A stretch of 64,000 bases of DNA from Whitmania pigra (Eukaryota > Annelida > Clitellata > Hirudinida > Haemopidae), in assembly GCA_021613335.1 (NCBI GenBank), contig JAJTWR010000118.1:37501-101500 (forward strand), given 5' to 3'. The notes beneath the pieces are model-generated. The model was given only the letters and a program-made list of their open reading frames with translations. It searched no databases and was not told the DNA's origin. This document shows positions 11,006 through 23,003 of this stretch, one piece after another. The translations under genes and the position numbers were made by a program. How positions within the stretch are numbered: the first letter of the stretch is position 1; every line of letters starts with the position of its first letter.

Positions 11006-13215
11006 ATGTCCACACCAGCCAGGAGACGTTTGATGCGTGACTTTAAAAGGTAATGTGAGACATTACTAGTTTTAAATTAATACTCAGAAATGACTAGAAT
11101 AATTCTATTTTGAGAAATGATTATTAATAGTATAAATTAATGGCATAAATGAGGTTAGAAATGGTTTGGTTCTTTTCATAATTTAATGTTAGTTGTTTGT
11201 TCCAACCATTTCATCAGACTCCAAGAAGACCCACCAGCAGGAGTAAGTGGAGCACCAACAGACAATAACATCATGACCTGGGATGCTGTCATATTTGGGT
11301 AAGAATCTATACCTTATTTAATATGAAGTTAAACTTAAATTATATTATTTGTGGATATAATAACTGGGTGCAATAATTTCTTTGATTGTCAAATTTCTCG
11401 TCTCTCATTACCACTTTAAAGTTTCACCAGATGAACAGGTGAGAGCCTGTTGTACTCCATTCATTTTTAACTAAAAAAAAATTTAAAAATTGTAATTCAA
11501 GACCCCAGGATACCCCATTTGAAGATGGGACTTTCAAACTGACCATCTCTTTCACTGAGGAGTACCCCAACAAACCACCTACAGTCAGATTCACATCAAA
11601 GATGTTCCATCCGAATGGTTATTTGATGTTGTGTTCATTATCAATTCATCTGCATAGCGTGTGTTTGGCTAGATTATTGTCATCATCATTATTGTTGCTG
11701 ATAAGATATAAATTATTTATAGTCAGTATTCACATCCATAATTCATGGTTCGTACAGGTCCTAAAAAGTACTAAATTTCCGAAATTCGGTATTTTAGTAC
11801 TAAAAAGTCCTAAAAAAATGAGGGAGGTCCTTAAAATTACAATAAAGTCCAAAAAAATAATAATGTTCTATGGTTTTATTAGTGACAGTTTTGTCGAAAT
11901 AGCAATTAACGGGAAATCGGTCTCTTTGTTCTAGCTGCTCGGGAAGGCATCAAATTAAGTTTTCTATAGTTCTTTTGCTTGTCCATTTGATGCATTAAAG
12001 ATTTAATAGTGTGATTTAATATATATTCGTAAATATACAGGCCAGTTCTTAATTCTTAACAAAGGAAGTAAAGATTTGATATTTTCTTCAAGGAGCACAT
12101 GGGCAGTTGTGATGATTATGCATTGATATGGAGGGAACTGAGTCATGGTCAGGCATTTCTTGAGAGAGGTTTCTGTATAAATAAAAGTTTGATTTGTGAA
12201 AATCAAAAAGAAATGAGCTTGAATGCAAGAAGGATGATTAGAGACCATATCAACAGTATTGGAAGTGTGGACAATTTCAAGATTGATAAATCTGTCCTGA
12301 GCCACTTTAAAGCATCAAGACAGAGGTTTACATTTTGTTTGGAAGCATTGCTTGAGGTAGAGAGACAGCTGTAACCTCAAAACAAAAAACAGATGAAGAT
12401 GATCATGCTGAAGAAGAAGCTGAAAACTCTAAAATATGACAAAGATGTGTTGGACAGAATTTCGCATATTAATGGACGCAAGTGCGAAAACCATGAACAA
12501 TGATGTCTTGGTTCAGGCAAACAGCCTGAGGAAAGATAGCAAAGAAAAAGCAGTAGAAATTGGTTCTTTAGAGAAAGACTTAAAGAGTTGATTTTTTGTT
12601 TAAACAAATTGATATTATGAACTTTCAGGTGTTACTATCTTGTACTATACTTCTAAATTGTATAACAATTAATTAAAATCTAAATACTGTTATTTGTGTT
12701 ATTATCGTGGTACTAAAAAATGGAGTAGAAAGTCCTTAATAGTTCTAAATTTTGGTTTTCAAGTTCCTATATGAACCATGATAATTGTATTTATCTATTT
12801 CTTTCAATATACTAATTTTAATTTATTTTGTGCTTATTGATGTTATATTGAAGCACCTCCAACGCTGTGCATACAAATGAACTATTATTATTTTTTAATC
12901 TGAGTGGTTTAATGGAGTTGATTATTTTGATTGAAGTTTATGCTGATGGAAGTATCTGCCTCGATCTCCTTCAGAACAGATGGAGCCCCACTTATGATGT
13001 TTCAGCCATTTTGACTTCAATTCAGGTTTATTACAGCCAACTTCTTTTCTGGAGGATGCCAAAAACAAATTCTTTTTTTTTTGTAGTCCCTTCTGGATGA
13101 ACCAAACCCAAACAGTCCAGCAAACAATGTTGCAGCACAGCTGTATCAAGAGAATAGGAGAGAATATGAAAAGAGGGTTGCTGCTGTGGTTGAAGAGAGT
13201 TGGATCCATAAGTGA
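11006..13215 (+). CDS. UBE2A: RAD6/UBE2A ubiquitin-conjugating enzyme E2
   Basis: This is the E2 that, with RAD18-type ligases, mono-ubiquitinates PCNA in DNA-damage tolerance and, with BRE1, histone H2B. Five exons join in frame: 11006-11049, 11218-11298, 11502-11617, 12937-13025 and 13087-13215, giving exactly 152 residues as in human UBE2A/B. It starts [19 protein letters not shown], has the UBC-fold FHPN motif (split by intron 3), the catalytic cysteine in [15 protein letters not shown], and the conserved NPNSPAN segment. The tail VEESWIHK lacks an acidic extension, as in animal orthologues. Intron 3 is 1319 nt, of which 1037 nt is an inserted DNA transposon. A polyadenylation signal (AATAAA) lies at about 13464. 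TRAPPC13 follows on the same strand 655 bp downstream. Confidence 0.97.
11744..12780 (+). mobile_element. DNA transposon with TIRs and 6-bp target duplication in RAD6 intron 3
   Basis: The terminal inverted repeats read CATGGTTCGTACAGG at the left and CATGGTTCATATAGG (reverse complement) at the right, 13 of 15 identical. They are flanked by a perfect ATAATT duplication at 11738-11743 and 12781-12786. Inside, the + strand at about 12090-12375 reads [17 protein letters not shown] followed by NKSL, a pattern I know from transposase-like proteins and reminiscent of the C-terminal SSA..ER.FS dimerisation region of hAT enzymes. Further coding is broken by stops and frame changes. At 1037 bp this is a non-autonomous, decayed copy. 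A 6-bp duplication is not the hAT norm (8 bp), so the superfamily is left open (IS3EU is one candidate). Confidence 0.8.
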
Positions 13216-13870
13216 TTGATGTCCTGAAAGCTTATTTTTTATATTTTCTGTATTAGTGGACTGGTTTTGAAGTTTTACATTGACAACATTCAGTGAGAAA
13301 TTAACGGATGATAATTGGAATAACCATTAGGCAATTTTGAGTTTAACGTGTTTCTGACCACTTTGTTCTTTGAGACTTGGTAAGATGTGATAATTTTTGA
13401 GAATTTTGGACTTTAAGTCACGGAGAACGTATTTAGATGTTTCACTTTGTGAGTGCTTTGGTTAATAAAGAACAAAGGTTTTCGTTCATAGTATTTTTAG
13501 TATGTCAAGTTTTTGCGGTTGGCGGAAACAATGTCGTTCGCTGACACCTACGACCAACAGGACCAGAGAAGCTAGTGTTGGCCCCATAAAATTTTGAGTT
13601 AAGGCGACCTGATGCATGAGTATGAAAAAGTCTAGATCTAGAAGTGCGTGTTGCGCTACTGCTCGAAGTCAGTTCTCGATGCTTTCGATGTTTCAAATGG
13701 GCACTTTTAAATTTTTATTTGATACAAATTTACATTTTTTAGTATTTTTAAGAGTGGCTTATATTTGCAATGCAATGCCTTTTTTTTACTTATTTTGCCG
13801 AAAGGACTATTGTCGTTAGATTCGCTTTTATTGATCTAAGCATAAATAAGGCAAGGGTTTATTGAGTAAA
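13216..13870. other. RAD6 3' UTR and TRAPPC13 promoter region
   Basis: The left part is the RAD6 3' UTR ending after AATAAA at about 13464. About 13505-13700 is more GC-rich than its surroundings and probably belongs to the TRAPPC13 promoter. Short frames on both strands there have no family resemblance and are not called. Confidence 0.45.
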
Positions 13871-16800
13871 ATGGAGCAACCCAAAGATAAAGAGCATCTG
13901 TTGGCTTTAAAGGGTCGGTTTTTAACTGGTTTTGTATAAAATGAAGTTAATTTTGTTGTCTTAGGCTGTGTTTGGGTTCAGTCTGTTAGCAATGATAATC
14001 TTGTAATTTGGGTAAATGAACAGACTTGAACCAAACCTTAGGTATCATAAAGGATTTACACAATTTAAATTTATTTATACCTTTTTTTACACTTTGCAAT
14101 ATGAATCATGAATTTTTATAACTTATTACTTTAAAAAAATGCTAAAACCAGTTTGATTAAATTGTTATCACCTCATTTAGGTTTTTCTCAAAAATCTAAG
14201 TTGATTCAGTAAAGATTGCTGCCATAGCTGTCACATTTAAAACAATTTTTCAGTCATGAGACTCACAAAACCATCCCTCATGGTCACAACACCAAGACTG
14301 CAATGTGACCCTTGGGATCTGCCAAAAGATTCTTTTGAGCACAGCAACAAACTCGAACTGAATGTTTTGCCAAGATTTCAGAGTGTCACTCTTGAAGAAT
14401 TACTTGTTTTGCCTCAAAACTTTGGGTTTGTTATCTTTAATTTATGAATGGTTACTATGATGTTCACTGAAGTATTCTATATTTGTGATACTTAATAATA
14501 ATTTTACTCTAAAATAAGTTCTATTTTATTACTTCTATGAAATGTTCATTGCCTAGTTAGGGTACATATGAATAAATATTATACCCATTCACAAGCCATT
14601 GTCATAACATTTTAAAAAATGGCTATGTTAGTGAATACAAATAATTGCCAGGAACATTTTTCTTGGTGAAACATTTTCAAGTTATGTGAGCATCAATAAT
14701 GGCAGTGGCCAGACTTGCCATGATGTTACAGTCAAAGTAGGTAAACTGTAAAAGATTAAATATTGTGGATTGAAATGTTGTTTACTTTTAGATGTTAAGT
14801 CATCTGATTATTGCATTTGAAATGTATACATAACAAAATGGTATAAGAAAATATGGATTTTCCTTGGTCTGAATTTGGTAAAAATAATTCTTGTAATCCC
14901 ATTCTCAGTTTTTATGGGAATGGGGTTTAATTTAAATTCACATTAATAATAATGTAATAAATAAAAGCAGTTGACAATATTTGCTATTATTTTAATGTTG
15001 CTTTTAGAATTCTTTGAAATTGTTTATATTTTTATAGTATAAAGCACATACGCTATAAGCGGGAATGATATAACTTTAAGCAGGAATAATGAATGGTGAA
15101 GATACTAGTTTAATCAAAATTGTTATAAATTCAAAAAGCCATTCCATCCACTTTGTTACCTCTTGTCAGGCTGAACTTCAGACTTCATCTCAGAGAGTGA
15201 TGCTTTCAAGGGCAGGCAGCATGTCAAGGACAGAGTTGGAGCCTGGTGCAAGCATCGACGAGATCATCCACCACGAAGTCAAAGAACTCGGAACTCACAT
15301 GTGAGCATCTCACTTGCTACTTCTATCGTTGTTTTAATTAAGTATTGCATGGCATTTCTCTTGTTAGTAGATGTAGGGTTTTCTTGTTATTATTCGTTTT
15401 ACAGCTTTTGCAAACTGACAGATTGATGTGCACCGTCACATACTCGAACGCCATGGGGGAAAACTTGAATTTCAGAAAGTTTTTCAAGTTTCATGTGAGT
15501 TTTTCAAGAGGTCCTTGTCTATTGATTATCCTACTGTCTTATTAATCTAATTATGAATTGGACATTAATATAATATCAACCAGCTGCCTTGATTATCATT
15601 TCTTGAGGGACATTTACTTTGTGATTTATTGTTAGGTGTGGGAGACATCTTTTGTTTGCACAAAAATAGGATTTAATACTTGCTTTAAATTGAATTATTT
15701 TTTGTACCAATCAGTTCTAAGTTAACAATTTTACCTGTACAGGTTCTGAAACCTTTGGATGTTAAAACAAAATTTTACAACACCGATGTAAGTTCCATTG
15801 CAAGGCCTTTTTTCATTTCATTCAAATCTTTTACTGATTTCATCATTTATCTAGATTGGAGATGTTTATTTGGAGGCTCAAATTCAGAACCAAACCTTGG
15901 GTCCAATTTTTCTGGAAAAAGTCATTCTTGAGCCCTGCCCTCCGTACTCGGTCGAGCCATTGAATTCTTTGCCAGGCAACAACAAGTTGAGAGATTTTGC
16001 GAGTTTGAAGCTACAATTTAAAGTTTAATACTTTATCTTCTTCTAGACAAGACAGCGTCTTTGAGCCGTTCAACTACATCGGTTCTCAGGACACGAAGCA
16101 GTATTTATACCGGCTGCTGAATAGAGGATCGACATCTCCGCTAAGCAATACTAAGGACGATGTCGACGACGCTCAATTGCCAAACCTCGGTCAGAGTCCC
16201 TCTTCCTCACCTTATCATCTGCAGGTCAACAAAGGCATAACCAATATGGGGAAACTTGACATCATGTGGAAGTCATGCATGGGTGAAAAGGGGAGATTAC
16301 AGACAAGTCAACTGCAAAAGGTGACTCACGGCAGTGGCGACATGAGGGTTACTGTCGTGGAGGCGCCAGGAGAGGTGACGGTTGGAAAAATGTATTCGAT
16401 TGTGGTGTGCATCACAAACTGCTGGTTAGTACCAATGAGGCTTACCTAGCTTTAAATTTTGTAAAATATTTCAAAATTTATAAATATATATAAATATATA
16501 TATAAATATTTATAAATATATATAAATATATATATAAATTGTTTTGCAAATATTTCTGTTGTTTTTTTCCATTTTTCAGTGAGCGTTCAATGGACTTGGT
16601 TGTGATGTTGCACAACAACAACAAGTTTGGCTTTTCTTGGATTGGAGTCAGTGGCCAGAAGATTGGGAAACTGGAAAGCGGTTCAAGCATCGACTTCAAC
16701 TTTGATCTTATGACTCTCACCTCTGGGCTGATTGTGAGTCATTGATATGATTGATAAGTCAAATTAATTCTGCTATTGATTGTTTACAACATTCACGAGT

Positions 16801-16968
16801 TGAAATTAAATTCTTAATTAATCATTTAATTTGTAATAACTAAATTACAATTATATTTAGAGCATCTCTGGTCTACACATCACTGACCAATTCCTTAAGA
16901 GGACCTACGAGCATGATGACTTTTTCCAAATTCTTTCCCATGTACCTCATGGTGATTTAATTAACTAG
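13871..16968 (+). CDS. TRAPPC13: TRAPPC13, TRAPP-complex subunit
   Basis: This is a subunit of the metazoan TRAPP complex, which acts as a Rab GEF in ER-Golgi and endosomal traffic and autophagy. The start MEQPKDKEHLLALK (13871) resembles the human N terminus. The exon at 14254-14425 continues VMRLTKPSLMVTTPRL to LLVLPQNFG. Further exons: 14652-14735 (IFLGETFSSYVS), 15170-15301 (LQTSSQRVML, IDEIIHHEVKELGTH), 15406-15493 (YSNAMGENLNFRKFFKF), 15743-15790 (VLKPLDVKTKFYNTD), 15855-15990, 16047-16422 (GKLDIMWKSCMGEKGRLQTS), 16580-16733 and 16861-16968 (LHITDQFLKRTYEHDD, stop TAG). The protein is a beta-rich, non-membrane subunit of roughly the usual 400-plus residues. Conservation runs to the end and no lesion is seen. 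An AT dinucleotide-like tract (about 16470-16540) lies in the penultimate intron. Confidence 0.95.
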
Positions 16969-18222
16969 TTGGAGCTAAAGTTCAACTCTATGTCCACAAA
17001 TTCATGAAGTTGTTTCATCTATTAAAACACTTTTAGCACATGGCTGTAATGTTTGAAATTGAGAAATCACTTAGAGGATTTAGCTTAATTTTATGAAAAC
17101 TAAATTTGGATTATGTCGAGAAAAAAATCATTTGCTAAATTAAAATCACGGCTGCAGTTCGTTAGGGCACACATTTCAGAAAGGATAATCCGAGAACCTA
17201 TGCGTTTCTTCTTCATGCACTCTTTTTCTATCTCTACCTTATCATACACAAATTCTGTTAGGGACGTCATTTCAGCTTTTTCCAGGGGGCCACTCTCTTG
17301 TAAAACTTTAAAAGCTGACCTTTTTATTTCTATTTTAAAGTCGGATAAGGGCAACAGCCAGTCAGGACAACATGACTTAAAAGTCTCACCATCTGTCTGG
17401 TTGCACTTCGCCATTTACAGCTCCTTTCACTTTTTTTGGTCGGACCTGGTCTAGCAGGTGGGCCCCAATGCATTCTGGGTTTGCCAAGCCAGGTATCTCG
17501 TTGGGGCACACTTTAAAAAAAGGAAAGGGTCGTCCGGGACCTAAACGCTTCTTCATGTACTTTTTGTCTCTCTTCACCTTCTGAGATGCAGGGTCATCGT
17601 TTCAGCTATTTTCCAAGAAGGCAAACAAAAAAGAGGTGACAGGCGACCCAAAAAGTCTGGACTTCTTTTGAGAGGTTGATAACCGAAGATGGTTAATGAA
17701 GTAAACGCGAGTTTTATGTGTATAAATGAGTCTTGAAATGATGGAATTACGGCTACATAAACTACATGTATTTGATTCCCTGGCTAACCTCGACCCCGGG
17801 TAAAAAAGTGACCCCTGTCTATAATGCACTTACTTTTATTTTTTAAATCTACACAAGACAATAGAGAAATGTTTATATTGGTTTATGGCGATATAAAATC
17901 AAGCCAGCCGATTTTTAATACCATATAATAAGCCACGTAAGCTGTCAAGTTGCGGCTATCCAGATAAAATTCTTACAATCAAGCTGGTTTCTTTTGCCCC
18001 CTCTTAAGTGAGATTATACAGTGCAAGCTCATTACTACCCCACGCAGAAACCCAACCCATTCGGGAATGCCAAATCAAAACAGTGCTTTACGCAATCAAT
18101 GCAGAAACCATGGTAACTTCTATAATGCGCAACATTAAGGTCACGCAAAGGATTTTGAATCAGAATACAAAAATTACAATTTACAAGAGTAAATTAAAAA
18201 AATGTTGAAATTTTTAAACAAC
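16969..18222. other. Intergenic region between convergent TRAPPC13 and cullin genes
   Basis: AATAAA-like sequences are sparse. Two stretches (about 17180-17290 and 17540-17640) resemble each other, each with a CTTCTTCATG..CT core, and open frames cross them on both strands (about 17100-17454 and 17386-17577), but I recognise no family, start or splice context. I treat it as a diverged repeat or fossil sequence rather than a gene. Confidence 0.35.
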
Positions 18223-19000
18223 TTATGCGACGTAGTTGTACGTGTCAGTTTCATCTTTAGCTCTCTCCAAATACTGTTTATGTATTAGACCTTCAACAAC
18301 CTCTTTAATAAAGTCTTGACTTGGTACAAAGGTCTTCATGATCTGTTCCACAATATCATTTGAAAGATCTTTGTGATTCATCGTTTTCTTGGCTTTCATG
18401 ATCCTAATTATGAGAGCTTGAAGTTGTGGTTTCCTGTCTTCCTTAACCGATTTCGTTGTTTCTTTAGATTCCTGGGCGGCTTCCTTCAAAATGGGCATCA
18501 ACTTGAATTTTGCTCTTTTATTTTCGTATTGAGGATTCAGGCTAAACTGCGACTTCTCCATTTCGCCCTTAAAAATAATGCGAATAAGCCATTTAGTATG
18601 CTATTAATTTTAGGAAATTTTTAAATGAAGAAATAGATTATGTTTAACACTCACATTGGACAACATAATATTGTGAGCCGAGAGAAATTGCAAATATTTA
18701 AATAGGTCCTGAGCATTTATGTTGGTCATAGCCCTTATTTCTTCAAATGTGGCTGAATCCACATTGTTAAATATGGCCAAAACAGTTGTTATATTCACTG
18801 ATGTTTGAATTGTATAGCTTTTACTCAAATAATTGAGTTTAATGTCGCAAGTACTCAAGTCGTGATGCCAATAAAGTTTTCGACCTTTAAAGGTATTCAA
18901 ATATAATTCGTTGAAATATTGAAAGCTTTTTGCAAGTTCTTGGGGAACCAAAAGCGAAGAAGCGCTTGCTTTTATTGGCCACGATCCAGTCTAAAAAATA

Positions 19001-19036
<36 letters not shown>

Positions 19037-22000
19037 TAGCTTTGTTATTCTGTTATTGCATTAAATTACGCCAACCTGCATGATTAATACGTTGAAAGAC
19101 AAGCTGAGGCCACTTTCATTATTAAATTTGTATGTTAATTCTTTACTCAGTTCACTATCTGTTATCATTTTTTCCAGACATTTTGTGAATGTGTAACCGG
19201 TAATAGACTGTAAATTAAAGATGGATGATTGGTTATTCTAGGCTACAATACGATTTTTAAAATATTTTATAATTAAAATCTATACTTTGAACTTTTTGAT
19301 CATCATTTCCTCTGCTTCCAAAGATTGTGACAATGAAAAGATCAATCTTTTAGACAAATGTTTTGCATAAAGCTGTTGATTTAAAAAGTATATATTTATT
19401 AGTTGAAATCTAAGACTCACAAAACTTATACCTTGCCAAAGATGTCCTTATCATGCACATAACGGAATATGTTGATGATATCATCTAACTTCTTTTCCAA
19501 TTCGACTTCATTCAATCCATTTGTTCCAGTTTTCATAAATTTATCACAATAGTTTGCAAGCTATTTGAATAAATGTTTTTAAAGTTTAAATTAAAAAACA
19601 TCTTCATTCTTTGCATTATTAAAATACTATTTTCAAAATAATTAGACTTACTAAATCTGTTACTTGCAAGGTGTTCACATTTGCATTTGGTTTTGTAAAC
19701 TTGTGATAAAAGTGCGAAAAGATTTTTATTTTGAATTTTAAGTAAATTTCATTTTCTAATTTTAGTCGTCCCTACCTCTTGAGCATTTAATGTCATGTTA
19801 ATGGCCCCGAAAATTCCCTGTTACGGAATTAATGTTTGTTATTGGTTAATGTTTATGTCCCACTGAATAGATGAATACAGATAGACTGACCTTATCCAAT
19901 GCAGATACTACATCTGTGGCCGAATCAAATGCCTTGGCAATATAGCTCATTTCTTCACGATATTTTATGTTGAAGGCTTCACAAAATTCGGAAACATTGC
20001 ATGTTTTTCGCAGGTCACAGAAAAGGGCCTCTTCATGTAATTGTAGTTCCCTTTTCAAACCATTCATTGCTTCAGGTGATTGCTTCATCCATCTGTATAT
20101 TTTCTGCATACCTTAAAACATATATTTACACAGTGTTACTCGTCCTTGCTTTACAACTTAGTTAATAAAAGTAAAAATAACCTTCCAGATTATCATTGTC
20201 TACCAAACTTTTAATTTCAGGAAGCAGGACATTGAAGTAATCAATGATCAAAGTATTTCCCAATGCATCGAATACCGCCTCAACTGACTCTGGTAAATAT
20301 CGTTTAGCAATTTCAATCTCAAAATCGAAGATGCCGCTGCATTTTTGAATATATTCACGGCATGAGAACATTGACTTGGCGAGGTAGGACTCTTTTTGGT
20401 AATAGTCTCTTATTACGTCGGCGTACGACTCAACCACAATAATTTTGTAGAGCTGTGAAAAGCAATTAAATTACTTTTTTTTTAAATTTCTATTTAAGAA
20501 TCTCACCATATCAATGTTAACATACCTCTCCTTTCTCATACTCTAGTATGGACTCCATAGTAGCGATTGAATCAAAAAGAAATTGTATCAATGTTTTTGC
20601 TCTTTTCATGTCAGCTTCTTTTCTATTAAATGTCAAGTATTTATATTTATTTTCATAATTGAAATTATTTATCACCATATTGGACGAAACGAACTCTCTC
20701 AAAGATTTAAAAACTGAACAAATCAATGCCTTTCGTACGTTTTTCATATTTTTTTCCCAGATCTTTAACATTGTCTAAAATTTTAAAGTTAATTGTGATC
20801 TTAAAGAATGCAAGTGTTTGATAAACTTACTTTGGAGATGCTCTCTTTTGGTATAAAAGGAGCCTCAGTGCTGGCAAACCAATTATAATTTATAATCTTA
20901 TCTTTTGCTTCTTGATCTTTGTTCCATACTCTAAAAATCAAAATCAAATCACATTTTATTTATATATTTATTTATTAGACCCAGTTGAAGGGCCCAGTTG
21001 GACCACTAACACAATTGCAAAAAACAAAAGCATCGACCGGCGTGTGCACAAGGACAGCATATAAATTAAATGTAATTTAAGTAACGACTAAAGTCGAAGT
21101 CACGTATCATTGCTTTAAAACGGGAGACCGTGGTTGATTCAACGACATCACCTGGCAATGCGTTCCATGGCTTTACAATTCTATTGCAAAAGGCGAATCT
21201 AACACTGTCTATGAAATAGTTACTTTGTTTAAGTTCGAGACAGTGTCCTCTTGTTCCTGTATAGATTTGAGCACTGAGGGAGTAAAGCCATGTAATATTT
21301 TAAAGCAAAGTGTTAAATCAGCCAGCAGTTCCAAGGTTGGAAGCCTGAGCAACCTTAGTCGCCTCGTATATGGATACGATGCCACAGATGGAATTGACTT
21401 AGTGAATCGCCTTTGAACACTTTCTATTTTGTCGATTAAATATTTGTGATGAGTATTTCAGACTGGTGAGCCATACTCAAGTATATATAAAAAAAACTTA
21501 AATTATAATTCCTTGATAACAGATACTAGAGATAAGTGTCGTAGTAATACTTTTTGGTGAATAAAAATAATCGCATTTGATCTTAACAATTCTTAAGAAA
21601 ATCAGCAAATATCGTGCCTCAACAGTGTTTCCAATTTGTCAACTCTTGCAAGATATCTTTTCCAGCTTTCTAAATACTCCTCCAGGCCTTTGAGTTCATC
21701 AAAACTGAATGTCTATACAGTTTAAAATGACGTTATCAAGATTTAAATAGAATAGAATAAAAAAATCTTTACTCACTGAAAATCTGTCACTAACGAAGTT
21801 ATTGGAGTAACGTTCAATAAATTCATAGAAGCCGGCGATGTTCATTCCAGAGTATCTGGTACTCAGGAATAAGCTAAGCACAAAATAAGTAACTTTACAT
21901 AAAAGCACTTAGAAAAGGAGGCAATAACATGTTAACATTAATTTAAAAAATTAAATAACCTTCGATTTATTTTACAATTTTTTAACAATTAATTAAAAAT

Positions 22001-22210
22001 AGGCAATAATTAAAAATAAGGCAATTCAAAACTTAATTGTCAATTGACATACTTGTAAACTTCCACTTCCTTTGATCGACTGTAAGAAATGCCAAGTAGG
22101 ATATCATCCAACACTTTTGCAATTTTTGCAAAATTCTCATCCATATTTTTTGAGGTGTAATGAAGATACATTTTGTACTTATATGAGTACATCTCTTGAA
22201 CGACGTCCAT
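18223..22210 (-). CDS. Divergent CUL1-like cullin
   Basis: This is a scaffold of an SCF-type RING ubiquitin ligase. About fourteen exons run on the minus strand from MDVVQEMYSYKYKMYLHYT (ATG at 22208-22210) to the stop at 18223-18225. Family landmarks, in order: N-terminal helical repeats (KGLEEYLESWKRY; KEADMKRAKTLIQFL; LPESVEAVFDALGN), FDSATDVVSALDKV, the cullin homology core (RYVHDKDIFGK, AKHLSKRLI, TGSWPIKASASSLLVPQEL), and the C-terminal winged-helix/neddylation domain KPQLQALIIRIMKAKK ending YNYVA. The IIRIMK lysine matches the NEDD8 acceptor of CUL1 (IVRIMK). Sequence is closest to CUL1 but much more diverged than neighbouring orthologues. A LINE fragment interrupts one intron, and a partial second copy of the first half lies upstream at 24310-26042. 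Exact exon ends in the small middle exons are uncertain. Confidence 0.85.
18993..19037. repeat. (TATG)n microsatellite in cullin intron
   Basis: A TA run passes into about nine TATG units within an intron of the cullin gene. Confidence 0.9.
20960..21490 (-). mobile_element. 5'-truncated LINE (non-LTR retrotransposon) 3' end
   Basis: Read on the minus strand, 21490-21200 encodes the C-terminal tail typical of CR1/jockey-like reverse transcriptase ORFs: EYGSPV, then a stop where W is expected, then KIESVQRRFTKSIP, YTRRLRLLRLPTLELL, ADLTLCFKILHGF. A 3' UTR and an AATAAATAAATA-type simple tail follow at about 20985-20960. The fragment lies wholly in an intron of the cullin gene, in the same orientation. 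The in-frame stop and short length show it is dead. Confidence 0.85.
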
Positions 22211-23003
22211 CTTGTTAAAGATTAAGTAAGATTGAAAGAGACAAAAATCCTTAGATCCGATACTCCGTTTATCTCACTACAGCAAATACAACAATATACA
22301 CTTAATTCGGTCATCATCTTTTATTTTTATAAAAAGGACTAAAATAGTAGATCATGTAGTTAATTAATTTTTAAAACGTAATTTTAAAATATTCAAAATA
22401 AATTGCACAGTGATTTGAGGCCAAATGTGAAATTTAAAAGTAGTTATGAATAACCTATGTGATTAAATTATTGGATCCAAAAATTATTTTAGCTATTTGT
22501 TTAATTTTTCAGTCTCATTATATTTATTGATGTTCGAAGTCGCAGTGGGAAAAGAAAAACTTGAATTATTAACATAGCTGCTTTTATTTCAATAAAATTA
22601 ATTGAAAAACAAATTCTTTTTGTTTGATAAATAGCCCATCCTAAACTCGTGTGGTGCCCTTAGACACAAACCAGCGGGACCCCTTTTCTTATAAATGTAG
22701 TGTCAGTTAAGGTGTAAATCACCTATTATTGATTTACTTATCGTCACTAGAATTTATTAAAAAAAAACTTTAATATCATGTGAAAGAAGATGGAGTGAGT
22801 GAAAGAATTAAAGAAGATGGAATGATTTTTTAAATTTCAAAAAAATTATTTTGAAAAGTTTAAGTATGATCGAGGACGACGATGTTTTATTTCAATCGGC
22901 ATGTGAACTGATGTCAAAATCAGTGTCCTTTATTTCAATTTTGTCCATGTTCCATGACATAACAGAATGAAAAATTTATTATTTTCACCTCAGTAATATA
23001 CAT
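22211..23003. other. Cullin upstream region, no gene seen
   Basis: This AT-rich stretch presumably holds the 5' UTR and promoter of the cullin gene. No exon, RNA gene or repeat could be supported. Confidence 0.4.

Noticed and set aside
13505..13696. Arg/Ser-rich minus-strand frame between RAD6 and TRAPPC13
   Set aside because: Short, no splice or polyadenylation context and lies in the likely TRAPPC13 promoter; Arg/Ser bias is common in shadows of GC-richer promoter DNA.
17100..17577. Overlapping open frames on both strands between TRAPPC13 and the cullin
   Set aside because: No recognisable family, no splice context, and part of the open frame comes from a diverged internal repeat. Left as an unexplained intergenic segment.
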